Source: Fermentibacter sp964564435 (lineage in GTDB: Bacteria > Fermentibacterota > Fermentibacteria > Fermentibacterales > Fermentibacteraceae). From it: 64,000 nucleotides of DNA. This document shows, piece by piece, positions 16,631 through 24,199 of this stretch. The notes under the pieces were generated by a model. It had not been told where the DNA came from. It did not search any database and worked only from the letters and a program-made list of their open reading frames with translations. Every line of letters starts with the position of its first letter. Within the stretch, counting starts at the first letter, position 1. The stretch is taken from contig CAZMAT010000003.1 in NCBI GenBank assembly GCA_964564435.1, positions 1 through 64,000 on the forward strand. Reading direction: 5' to 3'. A program made the position numbers and the translations under genes.

Positions 16631-17791
16631 TCATACGTAGGGCGATATCCTTCTCAATCTTTCTATCACGTCCGCCAGCACCTCGAGCGTGTAGTCTATC
16701 TCGTGGGCCGTGTTGAAGCGGCTCAGACTGAACCTGACCGCGCTGTTCGCCAGGTTCCGGTCGACGTTCATCGCCCGGAGGACGTGGCTGGGATCCTTGC
16801 TGCCCGTGCTGCAGGCCGATCCCGACGAGACGCTTATGCCCCTCATGTCCAGCAGGGTGAGGATGGCCTCGCTCTCTACGCCGCTGAAGAGCGCAGTGGT
16901 CGTGTTGGGGAGGCGCGGAGCGAGAGCGCCCGCTATGCTGACCCCCGGGCAGGTCGCCTTCATGCCGTTCTCCAGGCGGTCGCGCAGGTCCTGGATCGCT
17001 GCCGTGCCGGGGCCGATCTCCTCCAGGGCGAGCCTGGCCGCCTCCCCCAGGCCTGCGATGCCCGGTACGTTGTAGGTGCCCGCCCGCAGGCCGGATTCGT
17101 GGTGCCCGCCATGGACGAATGCCGGCAGATCGAGGCCCGGTCTGACGTAGAGCGCGCCCACTCCCTTGGGTCCGTGGATCTTGTGGGCTGAGAGGCTGAG
17201 CAGGTCGATCCCGTCGCCCTCCGCGTCCAGGGGGATCTTCCCGGCAGCCTGCACTGCGTCTGTATGGAAGAGCGCCCCGACGGAATGCGCCATCTCCGCA
17301 CATTCCCGGATCGGCATCAGCACTCCGGTCTCGTTGTTGGCCGCCATGACGGACAAGACCGCCACCGTGGGATCGATGGCCTCCCGGATGCTGTCCACGT
17401 CGAGCACGCCGTCGCAGGTGACGCGCGCGAGTCGGAGCTCGAAGCCTTCGCGTTCGAGCTGCCTGGCAGTTTCGAGAACGGCGGGGTGTTCGACGGGGGT
17501 GGTGACGATCGTTCCGCGGCCGGTGGCTGCCAGGGAACCCCTCAGAGCCCAGTTGTCGCTCTCCGTGCCGCCGCTGGTGAAGACCACCGCCGGCCTTCCC
17601 GCGGCAGACCGTGGCGCGCCGATGAGCGAGGCCACCCTCCCGCGCGATTCTTCGATCGCCTCCATGAGAGAACTGCCGAAGGAATGGAAGCTCGATGGAT
17701 TCCCGAACCTCTCGCCCAGGAACGGGAGCATCCTGGCGAGGACGAGGGGGTCGAGAGGAGTGGTGGCGTTGTTGTCGAGGTAGACGTTCAT
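16631..17791 (-). CDS. nifS: Cysteine desulfurase (NifS/IscS family)
   Basis: 386 residues from ATG 17791; the longer frame to 18256 runs antisense to nothing but out of frame through nifU and was rejected. Pyridoxal-phosphate lysine in SLSAHKIHGPKGVG (K204), catalytic cysteine loop SSGSACSTGSKDPSHVL (C327), and N-terminal YLDNNATTP. It removes sulfur from cysteine for Fe-S assembly on the NifU-type scaffold encoded just upstream (ATGA overlap). Part of an rrf2-nifU-nifS operon, the minimal ISC layout of many anaerobes. Confidence 0.93.
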   Translation of the reverse strand: MNVYLDNNATTPLDPLVLARMLPFLGERFGNPSSFHSFGSSLMEAIEESRGRVASLIGAPRSAAGRPAVVFTSGGTESDNWALRGSLAATGRGTIVTTPVEHPAVLETARQLEREGFELRLARVTCDGVLDVDSIREAIDPTVAVLSVMAANNETGVLMPIRECAEMAHSVGALFHTDAVQAAGKIPLDAEGDGIDLLSLSAHKIHGPKGVGALYVRPGLDLPAFVHGGHHESGLRAGTYNVPGIAGLGEAARLALEEIGPGTAAIQDLRDRLENGMKATCPGVSIAGALAPRLPNTTTALFSGVESEAILTLLDMRGISVSSGSACSTGSKDPSHVLRAMNVDRNLANSAVRFSLSRFNTAHEIDYTLEVLADVIERLRRISPYV

Positions 17792-18357
17792 CGGCTGAAC
17801 TCCACCTCTATACTCCTGCCGAGGGCTGCCGAGATCGAGGCGGCCAGCCTGTCCGCAAGGCCGGCCGGAGGCTCGCCGTCCATGCGGAGGGCCACGGAAC
17901 CAGGCCTGGCTCTGAGAATGGCGAGTCCCGGCGCGGAAGCCTTCACCGCCTCCATGGCTGCGAAAGCCTCGCGCTCGACCTCGCCGACCTTCGCCCTGTA
18001 GTCGGCAATCGCATCCCGAAGAGCCTCGTGCCCCATGACCGAGCAGTGGTACTTCTCCTCGGGCATACCGCCGAGATAGTCTGCAATCTGCCTGTTCTTG
18101 ACCGCGAGAGCCTCTTCGAGAGTCTTCCCGGCAACCATCTCGGTCAGGGCGGATGCGGAGGCGATGGCGCCGGCGCAGCCGAAGGTCCGGAACTTCACAT
18201 CGCTTATCCTGCCGTCGTCGTCGACCGATATGTCGAGGGTCATCGCGTCGCCGCACACGGGAGAGCCGACCTGCGCATGCCCGTCAGGGTTCTCGATGTT
18301 CCCGACGTTGCGCGGGTTGACGAAATGATCCATCAGCTTCTCGGAGTATTTCCACAT
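17788..18357 (-). CDS. nifU: NifU/IscU-type Fe-S scaffold with C-terminal extension
   Basis: 189 residues. Residues 1-125 are the IscU scaffold: MDHFVNPRNVGN, PVCGDAM (C35, D37), FGCAGAIASAS (C61) and YHCSVMG (C105), the three cysteines and Asp that hold the nascent cluster. Residues 126-189 are an extension rich in Ala/Arg ending AALGRSIEVEFSR, which lacks the CxxC of the NifU C-terminal domain and which I do not recognise. The start is one base past the rrf2 stop and the end overlaps nifS, so the three genes are coupled. Confidence 0.9.
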   Translation of the reverse strand: MWKYSEKLMDHFVNPRNVGNIENPDGHAQVGSPVCGDAMTLDISVDDDGRISDVKFRTFGCAGAIASASALTEMVAGKTLEEALAVKNRQIADYLGGMPEEKYHCSVMGHEALRDAIADYRAKVGEVEREAFAAMEAVKASAPGLAILRARPGSVALRMDGEPPAGLADRLAASISAALGRSIEVEFSR

Positions 18358-18358
18358 T

Positions 18359-18883
18359 TCAGACTCCGCCTTCCGATACTGCCGCGCCGTGCGGCGGAAT
18401 GCCCTGCGCCCGGGTGTCGGGCGGAACCGTTTCGTGCGAACCGTCGCGGGAGTTCATGGCCAGGTCGAAGAGGGTGCGGTTCCCGAGGTAGTCGAAGCAG
18501 CAGCGCCGCAGGTCGCGCCAGAGTATCCGGGTCGCGCAGCCGTCCTGACGGTGGCATGGCTGCTTCTCGTGCGAACCCCTGCCGGAGCAGTGCGGAGCGT
18601 CCTCGGCGCACCCGGGTGCGAGGAAGCCTGCTTCGAGGGTGGTGATGATCTCGAGCAGCGTGATCGTGGAGGGATCCTTCGCGAGGATGTATCCACCTTT
18701 GGGCCCGCGCCTCCCGGTAACGAGCCCGGCCTCCCTCAGCCTGAGGAAGATCTGCTCGAGGTACCGCTGAGAAACTTCCTCGTTCTCCGCGAGTCTCGCC
18801 AGGGAGACGGGCACGTTCCAGCCCTCCCTGACCATTTCGACCATGGCGCGCAGTCCGTATCTGCTCCTCGTCGAGACGAGCAT
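18359..18883 (-). CDS. Rrf2/IscR-family transcriptional regulator
   Basis: 174 residues. The N-terminal winged helix is canonical: STRSRYGLRAMVEM, then SQRYLEQIFLRLREAGLV (helix-turn-helix, about 38-55), then GRRGPKGGYILAKD. Cysteines follow in the position of the IscR cluster ligands (GCAEDAPHC and QPCHRQDGC, about residues 92-117, plus an RRCC). More cysteines are present than IscR needs. It probably senses Fe-S status and represses its own operon with nifU and nifS. Shine-Dalgarno GGGAGGT precedes the ATG. Confidence 0.88.
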   Translation of the reverse strand: MLVSTRSRYGLRAMVEMVREGWNVPVSLARLAENEEVSQRYLEQIFLRLREAGLVTGRRGPKGGYILAKDPSTITLLEIITTLEAGFLAPGCAEDAPHCSGRGSHEKQPCHRQDGCATRILWRDLRRCCFDYLGNRTLFDLAMNSRDGSHETVPPDTRAQGIPPHGAAVSEGGV

Positions 18884-18904
18884 ATTACCTCCCGGCCATG
18901 TAGG

Positions 18905-18933
18905 AAATTAGCCGGATCAACCCCGCCCGTCAA
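18905..18933 (-). promoter_or_regulatory. Putative promoter of the rrf2-nifU-nifS operon
   Basis: Minus-strand TTGACG (18933-18928), 17-base spacer, TAATTT (18910-18905), giving a leader of only about 15 bases before ATG 18883. A recognisable Rrf2 operator palindrome was not found. Confidence 0.42.
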
Positions 18934-19474
18934 CCCTGCCGGAGGCCATTCGGCGTCTCCTGCGACGCGCAGCCTCCCTGGAGGCGATTCCAATCAGCAG
19001 GGCGGCCGTCATGCCGGATGCTACCATGACAAGGACGATCCTGCTCCCTGTGAGGATCGGGCTGTAGCGCACACCGCTGCCCTCGAAGGCGAGGTCGAGC
19101 GAGGCCGACACCGACGCGGGTTCGTAGTTGCCGCGGTTGGAGATCACGAGTGCCATGTCGCCGAAGCCGTCGATCGGGATCATGACTTCGCCGTCGCCGG
19201 TGATGGAGCGGTACAGGGTGTCGACATCGGTTCCGCCCGCGGACCATCGATGGAAGTCGTCCCTGTGCATCAGCATGAGCTCTATCGAGGACGAGTCGGG
19301 GATGACGGAGAGGAATCCCTCTATCCTCGTCTGCTCCTGCTGCTCGATGTCGACGGTGAATCCGATCCATCTGAACTGGCCTACGGGGATGTCGAGCGTG
19401 TCGCGCGCGAGCTGGAACGAACCGGCATGCAGAGCGGCCGTCAGCACTGCAAGGAGAACCACGGTATTCCTCAC
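18917..19474 (-). CDS. Membrane protein of unknown function
   Basis: 185 residues from GTG 19474. The N-terminus (VVLLAVLTAALHAGSF) is a signal peptide or anchor, residues 20-135 look like a beta-rich extracytoplasmic domain (IPVGQFRWIGFTVDI, GFLSVIPDSSSIELMLM, IPIDGFGDMALVISNRG), and a C-terminal helix (RIVLVMVASGMTAALLIGI) is followed by an Arg-rich tail. This would place the domain outside with a short basic cytosolic tail. Family not recognised. Divergent from the acyltransferase-like gene. Confidence 0.6.
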   Translation of the reverse strand: MRNTVVLLAVLTAALHAGSFQLARDTLDIPVGQFRWIGFTVDIEQQEQTRIEGFLSVIPDSSSIELMLMHRDDFHRWSAGGTDVDTLYRSITGDGEVMIPIDGFGDMALVISNRGNYEPASVSASLDLAFEGSGVRYSPILTGSRIVLVMVASGMTAALLIGIASREAARRRRRRMASGRVDGRG

Positions 19475-19490
19475 TCCCCACCCCCGGCTT

Positions 19491-19496
19491 ATTATA
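19491..19496 (-). promoter_or_regulatory. Perfect TATAAT -10 for the 19474 gene
   Basis: TATAAT on the minus strand ends 16 bases before the GTG at 19474, which implies a very short leader. No good -35 is seen at the right distance. Confidence 0.35.
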
Positions 19497-19534
19497 CGGC
19501 ACCCGCCGGCACGGCACAGACCTTCGGAGGATCC

Positions 19535-20554
19535 TTGTTCAGGGGAAGCTATTATCGTCTGGTTGAGAGACTCTACCGCTCGGCGGGCAGGACGCGCCCG
19601 GACGGCCTCGTACGAATGCTCGCCTCTGTCAGGCTCGCTGTCGACATGCTGGGAAGGAGCGGCCGGCACAGGGTCTACATGGGCCATCTCGCGAGGATCT
19701 TCCCTGCCGAGGGGCGGGCCTGGCGCCGCGGGATCATGCGGAGCTACTGGATGGCCCATCAGGGTGCGATGCTCGGCCTCTTCAGGGCATCCGAGATGGA
19801 TCCGGACAACCTCGACGACTGCGTGGAGTGGGAGGGGCGGGCGGAACTGGACGGCCTGCTCGCCGAGGGACGCGGAGTCCTCCTTCTAGCCCCTCATTTC
19901 GGCGACGAGAGGACGATGCACATCGCCATGGCCCTGGCGGGATACGACATGCACGTCCTGTCCACGGACTACCAGGGGGCGCCTGAGGAGGTGAGGCGGG
20001 CGAGGCTGTCGACCTCCGCGCGCACCCATCACATCGCCTTTCCGTCCGACAATCCGAGATGGATGTACAGGGCCCTCGAGGCCGGGGGTATAGTGCAGAC
20101 CGCACCCACCGGCTTCGGCGGGACCGGAGGGACATGGGTGCGGAGCTTCGGGGTGCCGGTGCTGGCCCCCTCGACGTTTCACAGGCTCAGGGAGGCTACG
20201 GGGTGTGCCGCGGTGATCGCGGTCAACCACATCCTCCCGGGGCTCAGGTACAGGATATGCTTCTCCCGGATCGAACTGCCCGGGGATCTCCACCGGGCTT
20301 CACAGGCCCTCTTCGACAGGATCACCGATCTCGGAAAGGCTTTCCCGGGGCAGTACAACTGGATGAACCTCGCGATACGGCACAGGGAGACCAACACGAT
20401 CGCAAGACTGGGTTTCGTGCCGGGTGACGAGCGCTTGCTGGAGAGGGAGGCGGTTCCCGGAGACGACGATCCCTCGCTTATCCGGGACCCTGCTTCTCTC
20501 CCGGCGCCGGGGAGGGAGAAGAGGGGGAGGGCATGCCCGACTTCCGGAGGATAG
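19535..20554 (+). CDS. Lipid acyltransferase-like protein (LpxL/HtrB superfamily)
   Basis: 339 residues from TTG 19535, four bases after GGAGG; the frame stays open to 18389 but that part is shadow. Middle of the protein follows the LpxL/HtrB plan: GRGVLLLAPHFGDERTMHIA with the presumed catalytic His, then STDYQG, FPSDN, and WVRSFGVPVLAPSTF. The usual H-x4-E motif is altered: H-F-G-D-E-R puts the acid one residue early, so activity is uncertain. Family members acylate lipid A or phosphatidylinositol mannosides. The C-terminus (last 26 residues) overlaps the convergent 20478 gene by 77 bases. Confidence 0.55.
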   Translation: MFRGSYYRLVERLYRSAGRTRPDGLVRMLASVRLAVDMLGRSGRHRVYMGHLARIFPAEGRAWRRGIMRSYWMAHQGAMLGLFRASEMDPDNLDDCVEWEGRAELDGLLAEGRGVLLLAPHFGDERTMHIAMALAGYDMHVLSTDYQGAPEEVRRARLSTSARTHHIAFPSDNPRWMYRALEAGGIVQTAPTGFGGTGGTWVRSFGVPVLAPSTFHRLREATGCAAVIAVNHILPGLRYRICFSRIELPGDLHRASQALFDRITDLGKAFPGQYNWMNLAIRHRETNTIARLGFVPGDERLLEREAVPGDDDPSLIRDPASLPAPGREKRGRACPTSGG

Positions 20555-21227
20555 AGCCCAGCAGGACCTCCTGCACTCCGAGGAAGAAGAGCAGGAGCCC
20601 CGGCAGGAGGATCATCGCGGAGGCGATGTCTTCCATGGCGAGAAGTGCCGCGGCCCGGCGCACACCGTCTATCCCGTTCCGGGTCGATGACATGGTCGAG
20701 CTGGTGACCTCGATGTCGGCGGCCAGGGAATCGACCGATGCGGAGACCCCGCGGAGCGTCGAGGACAGGGATCCCAGCCGCGACCGCAGGTTCGACAGCA
20801 GCACGAGCACAGTGTCACCGGAAGCCGAGGCGAGCCTCAGCCTGGAGGCCGGGGCGGTGAATCTTCCGGAGGCCAGGGGGCCGAGCAGGGAGGACATATC
20901 CTCCAGGTCGTCCGACAGGAGGTCCGAGAAGTCGATCATCCTGGAGCCGGCGGAATCGACTCTGACGAGGGTCGCCCTCGTCTGGTCTACGATGCCGGCG
21001 GTCTGCCAGACCGCTCCTCCTATCTCGTCCATCAGGGATGTCGTGCCCTCGAGGTCCTCCCCCAGGACCGCCATCGCCCTCTCGGCTCCATCCAGGCCGT
21101 CCACGAGCCCGGTGGCGGAGGCGGACACTCGGCGCCCCCAGTCTCCTGAGACAGCCGCCAGGAAAGTGCCGCAGAGCATCGAGACGAGCCCGAGGCCGAT
21201 ACCGGCCGTTCCGATCGCCCTCGTCAT
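20478..21227 (-). CDS. Membrane protein with coiled-coil periplasmic region
   Basis: 249 residues. Helix at 5-26 (IGTAGIGLGLVSMLCGTFLAAV), about 170 residues of Ser/Asp/Leu heptad-like helix (SSLSSTLRGVSASVDSLAAD and similar), a second helix (ASAMILLPGLLLFFLGVQEVLL) and a Pro/Ser-rich tail. Two anchors with a helical extracytoplasmic hairpin recall the MCP-like or MlaD-like style, but no signature of either is seen. Tail-to-tail overlap of 77 bases with the acyltransferase-like gene. Confidence 0.55.
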   Translation of the reverse strand: MTRAIGTAGIGLGLVSMLCGTFLAAVSGDWGRRVSASATGLVDGLDGAERAMAVLGEDLEGTTSLMDEIGGAVWQTAGIVDQTRATLVRVDSAGSRMIDFSDLLSDDLEDMSSLLGPLASGRFTAPASRLRLASASGDTVLVLLSNLRSRLGSLSSTLRGVSASVDSLAADIEVTSSTMSSTRNGIDGVRRAAALLAMEDIASAMILLPGLLLFFLGVQEVLLGSILRKSGMPSPSSPSPAPGEKQGPG

Positions 21228-21334
21228 CGCATCCTTCAGGATACCCTCCCAGCCGGGACCTTTGTCCCGTCACAGGTGGCCCACGGTCCCGGAAACCGGA
21301 ATATGAGCACCCTTCAGTCCCGGGAGGAGAGGAC

Positions 21335-22135
21335 ATGGGCGGACTGACCGGCCTCATGAGGCGGACGGCGGAGGAGGCGGGTATGCTCCTGCTCGAAGGA
21401 TTCGGGCTCCCCCACAGGCTCGAGGGCAAGGAGGGCAGGGAGTTCCTGACCGAAGCCGACCTCCGTAGCCAGGAACACGTAAGGGCATGTCTGGAGGAAG
21501 CCTTCCCGGATGTGGTCTTCATCGGAGAGGAGGGGGCCGGAATCCCCATCCCGGAGGGAAGACCCTTCTGGCTCGTCGATCCGCTGGACGGGACCGCCAA
21601 CTATGCCCACGGCTTCCCGTTCTTCTCGGTGTCTATCGCATTCTCGGACGGACGGGAAATCACGGCGGGATGCGTGCACGACCCTGTACGAAGGGAGACG
21701 TTCGTCGCCGAGCGAGGAGGAGGAGCCTGCCTCTTCGGCACCTCGGGCTCATTCTCCCGGATCCGCGTCTCCGATGCACGGACGCTGGACGAGTCCATAC
21801 TCGCCACGGGCTTCCCATACAGCCGCCGGCCCGGCAGCCTCGGATTCGACGTGAAGCCTCTCCTCTACCATCTCGCAAGGGTCAGGGGCATCAGGCGGAC
21901 TGGTTCGGCCGCTCTGGACCTCTGCTATGTGGCCTCCGGAAGGCTCGACGGATACTGGGAGGAGCATCTCCGCCCGTGGGACATGGCGGCAGGCGTCCTG
22001 GCCGTCGAAGAGGCCGGAGGGAAGGTCCTGGGCTGGGATCGAACGCCCTGGTCGACCCGCTCGGGCGGGGTCATCGCAGCAGCGCCCGGAATCATGCAGG
22101 CCCTCCTGGATGGGATCGGATCCCCGGAACGCTGA
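21335..22135 (+). CDS. suhB: Inositol monophosphatase family protein
   Basis: 266 residues from ATG 21335 (Shine-Dalgarno GGAGGAGA). Metal-site motifs in order: FIGEEGAG (Glu), WLVDPLDGTANYAHG (the DPxDGT motif) and LRPWDMAAGVLAVEEAGG (WD...A). Family members dephosphorylate inositol-1-phosphate, histidinol-phosphate, fructose-1,6-bisphosphate or PAP with Mg2+; the true substrate cannot be read from the sequence. Gene symbol is by family only. It ends before a strong convergent terminator. Confidence 0.85.
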   Translation: MGGLTGLMRRTAEEAGMLLLEGFGLPHRLEGKEGREFLTEADLRSQEHVRACLEEAFPDVVFIGEEGAGIPIPEGRPFWLVDPLDGTANYAHGFPFFSVSIAFSDGREITAGCVHDPVRRETFVAERGGGACLFGTSGSFSRIRVSDARTLDESILATGFPYSRRPGSLGFDVKPLLYHLARVRGIRRTGSAALDLCYVASGRLDGYWEEHLRPWDMAAGVLAVEEAGGKVLGWDRTPWSTRSGGVIAAAPGIMQALLDGIGSPER

Positions 22136-22257
22136 GGAGATCGATTCCTGCATCCCTGCAATTCGGAATCCCGCTTGATTTAGTTAGATAATAATCCAAT
22201 GCCGTCGCAGGTCGGATACATCTGAAGCATCTGAAACCAGGGCTGGACCGGGGGCTG

Positions 22258-22305
22258 GACCGGAAAGGGGGCCCCGCCGCAGCGGGACCCCCCCCCGTTC
22301 CGGTC
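22258..22305. terminator. Strong bidirectional stem-loop terminator
   Basis: Outer arms GACCGGAA (22258-22265) and TTCCGGTC (22298-22305) enclose a G-run/C-run stem (GGGGG.CCCGC with GCGGG.CCCCC, CGCA loop). It sits between the convergent inositol-monophosphatase gene and the interrupted propeller gene. The preceding GGCTGGACCGG is itself duplicated. Confidence 0.7.
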
Positions 22306-22312
22306 GGATCTG

Positions 22313-23287
22313 CTAGAACCTTACCAGGCGCAGGCTCTCCAGGCTGTTCCCGTCGCTCACCCTGACCAGGTACGCGCCGGCCGGCGCTCCGCTCCCGGTC
22401 CAGGTGAAGCTGCCCGCGAACGGGGCAGAATCGACGATCCTGCCGCTCGCGTCGAAGATCTCGATGGTCGCGCTCTCGACGAAGCCGGTTCCGCTTATGA
22501 CCACGGACGAGGAGAACGGGTTGTCGCTCGCGCGGAGCGTCGAGGACACCGAACCGCCCTCCTCTTCGCCGATGCCGAGCGAGAGGTCGATCCTGTAGAT
22601 CTTGTCGGTCTCCGGGTTGCTCACCCAGACGATGTCGGCCGACTCGAACGCGACGCCCCTGGCCGCGTTCTCCACGACCGATCCGGGGATCATGTCCACG
22701 AGGACGCCCGCCGTGCTGTAGGCCTTCACGGGGCTGTCGACACCGTCGCATGCCGCCCAGATCAGCCCGCCCGAGATGTCGATGTCGTAAGGCGTGCCCA
22801 GGCCGGAGTTGAAGCTGTTCACATAGGGGGTCGACCCGACCGAGCCCGTCCAGGTGAAGGTCTCGACCGAGTATCCGTAGGTGCTGGCGCCGATCGCATA
22901 GAGCTTCGATGCATCTGAACCCAGTCCCGTCACCGACGAGAGCTGGCTTCCTCAACAGGCTACGGTGAACATCCCCAGGAACGTGCCCGACGTGTCGTAC
23001 CTGTGGACGTAGTCGTTCGTCAGGCCGACGTAGACCGTGCTGTTCCCGAACGCGCACCCGGTCGGCGTCTCGCCCGCGACGGGCGTGATGTACCAGGAGC
23101 CGAGGATGGCACCTGTGGCCGGATCGACGCTGTGGAGGTAGTTGGTCACCCCGTCGACCGCCCAGAGCGACCCGCCGCCGTACGCAAGCCCGCTGATGTT
23201 GGTGTCGGGAGCATCGATCGTCCCGAGAACCGTCTGGGCGGATGCGACGGACAGCGAGAGCAGAACCGCCAACAAGACCCTCTTCAC
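22313..23287 (-). pseudogene. Secreted propeller protein with sorting domain, interrupted by in-frame TGA
   Basis: From GTG 23287 (Shine-Dalgarno GGGAGGGG) a signal peptide (KRVLLAVLLSLSVASA) and propeller-like repeats (ISGLAYGGGSLWAVDG, GCAFGNSTVYVGLTN) run to ...MFTVAC, then TGA at 22954-22952, then the same frame continues GSQLSSVTGLGSDASKLYAI to a complete C-terminus. That end has LGIGEEEGG and a T9SS-type sorting domain (DNPFSSSVV, ASGRIVD, PAGAYLVRV). The frame is intact on both sides, 325 codons in all. A single nonsense mutation or a sequencing error is the simplest reading; recoding cannot be excluded. A hairpin at 23301-23321 lies just upstream. Confidence 0.75.
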
Positions 23288-23339
23288 TCGTCACCCCTCC
23301 CTTCCGCAGCGAAGGCGGAAGTCATGCCGCGAAACGCCT

Positions 23340-24029
23340 TCAGAAACCCAGATTCACTCCGGTGTAGATCGAGCTGATGTCGCCGGCGCCGGCTTCGTCG
23401 CCGAGAGCCCTTGCGTACCTGTACTCGGCGAAGAAGCCGACAGGGAGAGCCGCGGGCTGGAAGTTCGCACCGACGACTCCGTGCACGGACGGATGAACCT
23501 TGTCGTAGACGTCCAGTGGGGACTCCTGGCCGGTCTGCTGCTCGACGTACTGGATCAGCAGGTCGGCGTCGCTCACCATGATGTGCGCCCCGCCGCCCCC
23601 GCCGATGTACGGCTCGATGGGCAGGCTGCTGACGGGCAGGAAGATCTTGAGAGTGGCCGCGACGTCGAGGTCGTGGAATGTGGCGGTGTAGTTCTGCAGG
23701 AGCTGGTCACCAGGCCCCTCCCATCCCCATTCCTCCTCGAGGTACTGGAGGAGCGAGTCCTGGTCGACCTGTATCCCCTCTTCCTCTTCGATGTAGTCGA
23801 TGAGGTAGTCCTGCATCACTATGTCGGTCTCGCTGGAGGCATAGCCCGCGCTGAGCTCGACCGCCACCATCTCCATCAGCGGCAGGATGATCTGACCGCC
23901 GAAGACCGGGCTCGACCCGCCTTCCTCGGTCCTCGGGTCGGCGCCGCTGTAGTACCCCACCCTCCCGCCTATCCTGGGGCCTGCGAGGGCGACGGCAGCG
24001 ATTGCGGGAACAAGAACGAGACTCCTCAT
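23340..24029 (-). CDS. Putative outer-membrane beta-barrel protein
   Basis: 229 residues from ATG 24029 (GGGAGGT upstream). Signal peptide MRSLVLVPAIAAVALAG. Strands such as GRVGYYSG, GGQIILPLMEMVAVELSAGY, LDVAATLKIFLPV, IEPYIGGGGGAHI and VGFFAEYRYARAL end in YTGVNLGF with a terminal Phe, the usual barrel-assembly signal. A long acidic helix (YLIDYIEEEEGIQ...LLQYLEEEWGWE) projects from the middle and a second, VSDADLLIQYVEQQTGQ, follows. Typical of OmpA/OmpW-like proteins with porin-like fold. Function unknown. Confidence 0.65.
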   Translation of the reverse strand: MRSLVLVPAIAAVALAGPRIGGRVGYYSGADPRTEEGGSSPVFGGQIILPLMEMVAVELSAGYASSETDIVMQDYLIDYIEEEEGIQVDQDSLLQYLEEEWGWEGPGDQLLQNYTATFHDLDVAATLKIFLPVSSLPIEPYIGGGGGAHIMVSDADLLIQYVEQQTGQESPLDVYDKVHPSVHGVVGANFQPAALPVGFFAEYRYARALGDEAGAGDISSIYTGVNLGF

Positions 24030-24096
24030 ACCTCGGACCTCCCTTTTCTCGTGTGCTGCAACATGGATCACGGGATGGAGCAAGTCAACGAAAACC

Positions 24097-24125
24097 TTGA
24101 CCCGGGGGAACGCCGGTGCGAGAAT
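24097..24125 (+). promoter_or_regulatory. Putative promoter of the gingipain-like gene
   Basis: TTGACC (24097-24102), 17-base spacer, GAGAAT (24120-24125), about 75 bases upstream of ATG 24200. A minus-strand TTGACT lies nearby at 24088-24083 for the divergent gene. Confidence 0.35.
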
Positions 24126-24199
24126 GGGCATTGATTCCTCTGAAGGAACATCAAGCCGGCGATGATGCTTGGAACACGTCGTTGAAAGGACGGTCCAGG

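Noticed and set aside
22952..22990. A selenocysteine insertion element after the in-frame TGA
   Set aside because: A hairpin can be drawn, but the protein type is not a known selenoprotein and no selenocysteine machinery is visible in the window; kept only as a check.
22092..23294. 400-residue minus-strand frame spanning the interrupted propeller gene without a stop
   Set aside because: It is an Arg/His-rich shadow in a different frame; the interrupted frame holds the signal peptide and sorting domain.
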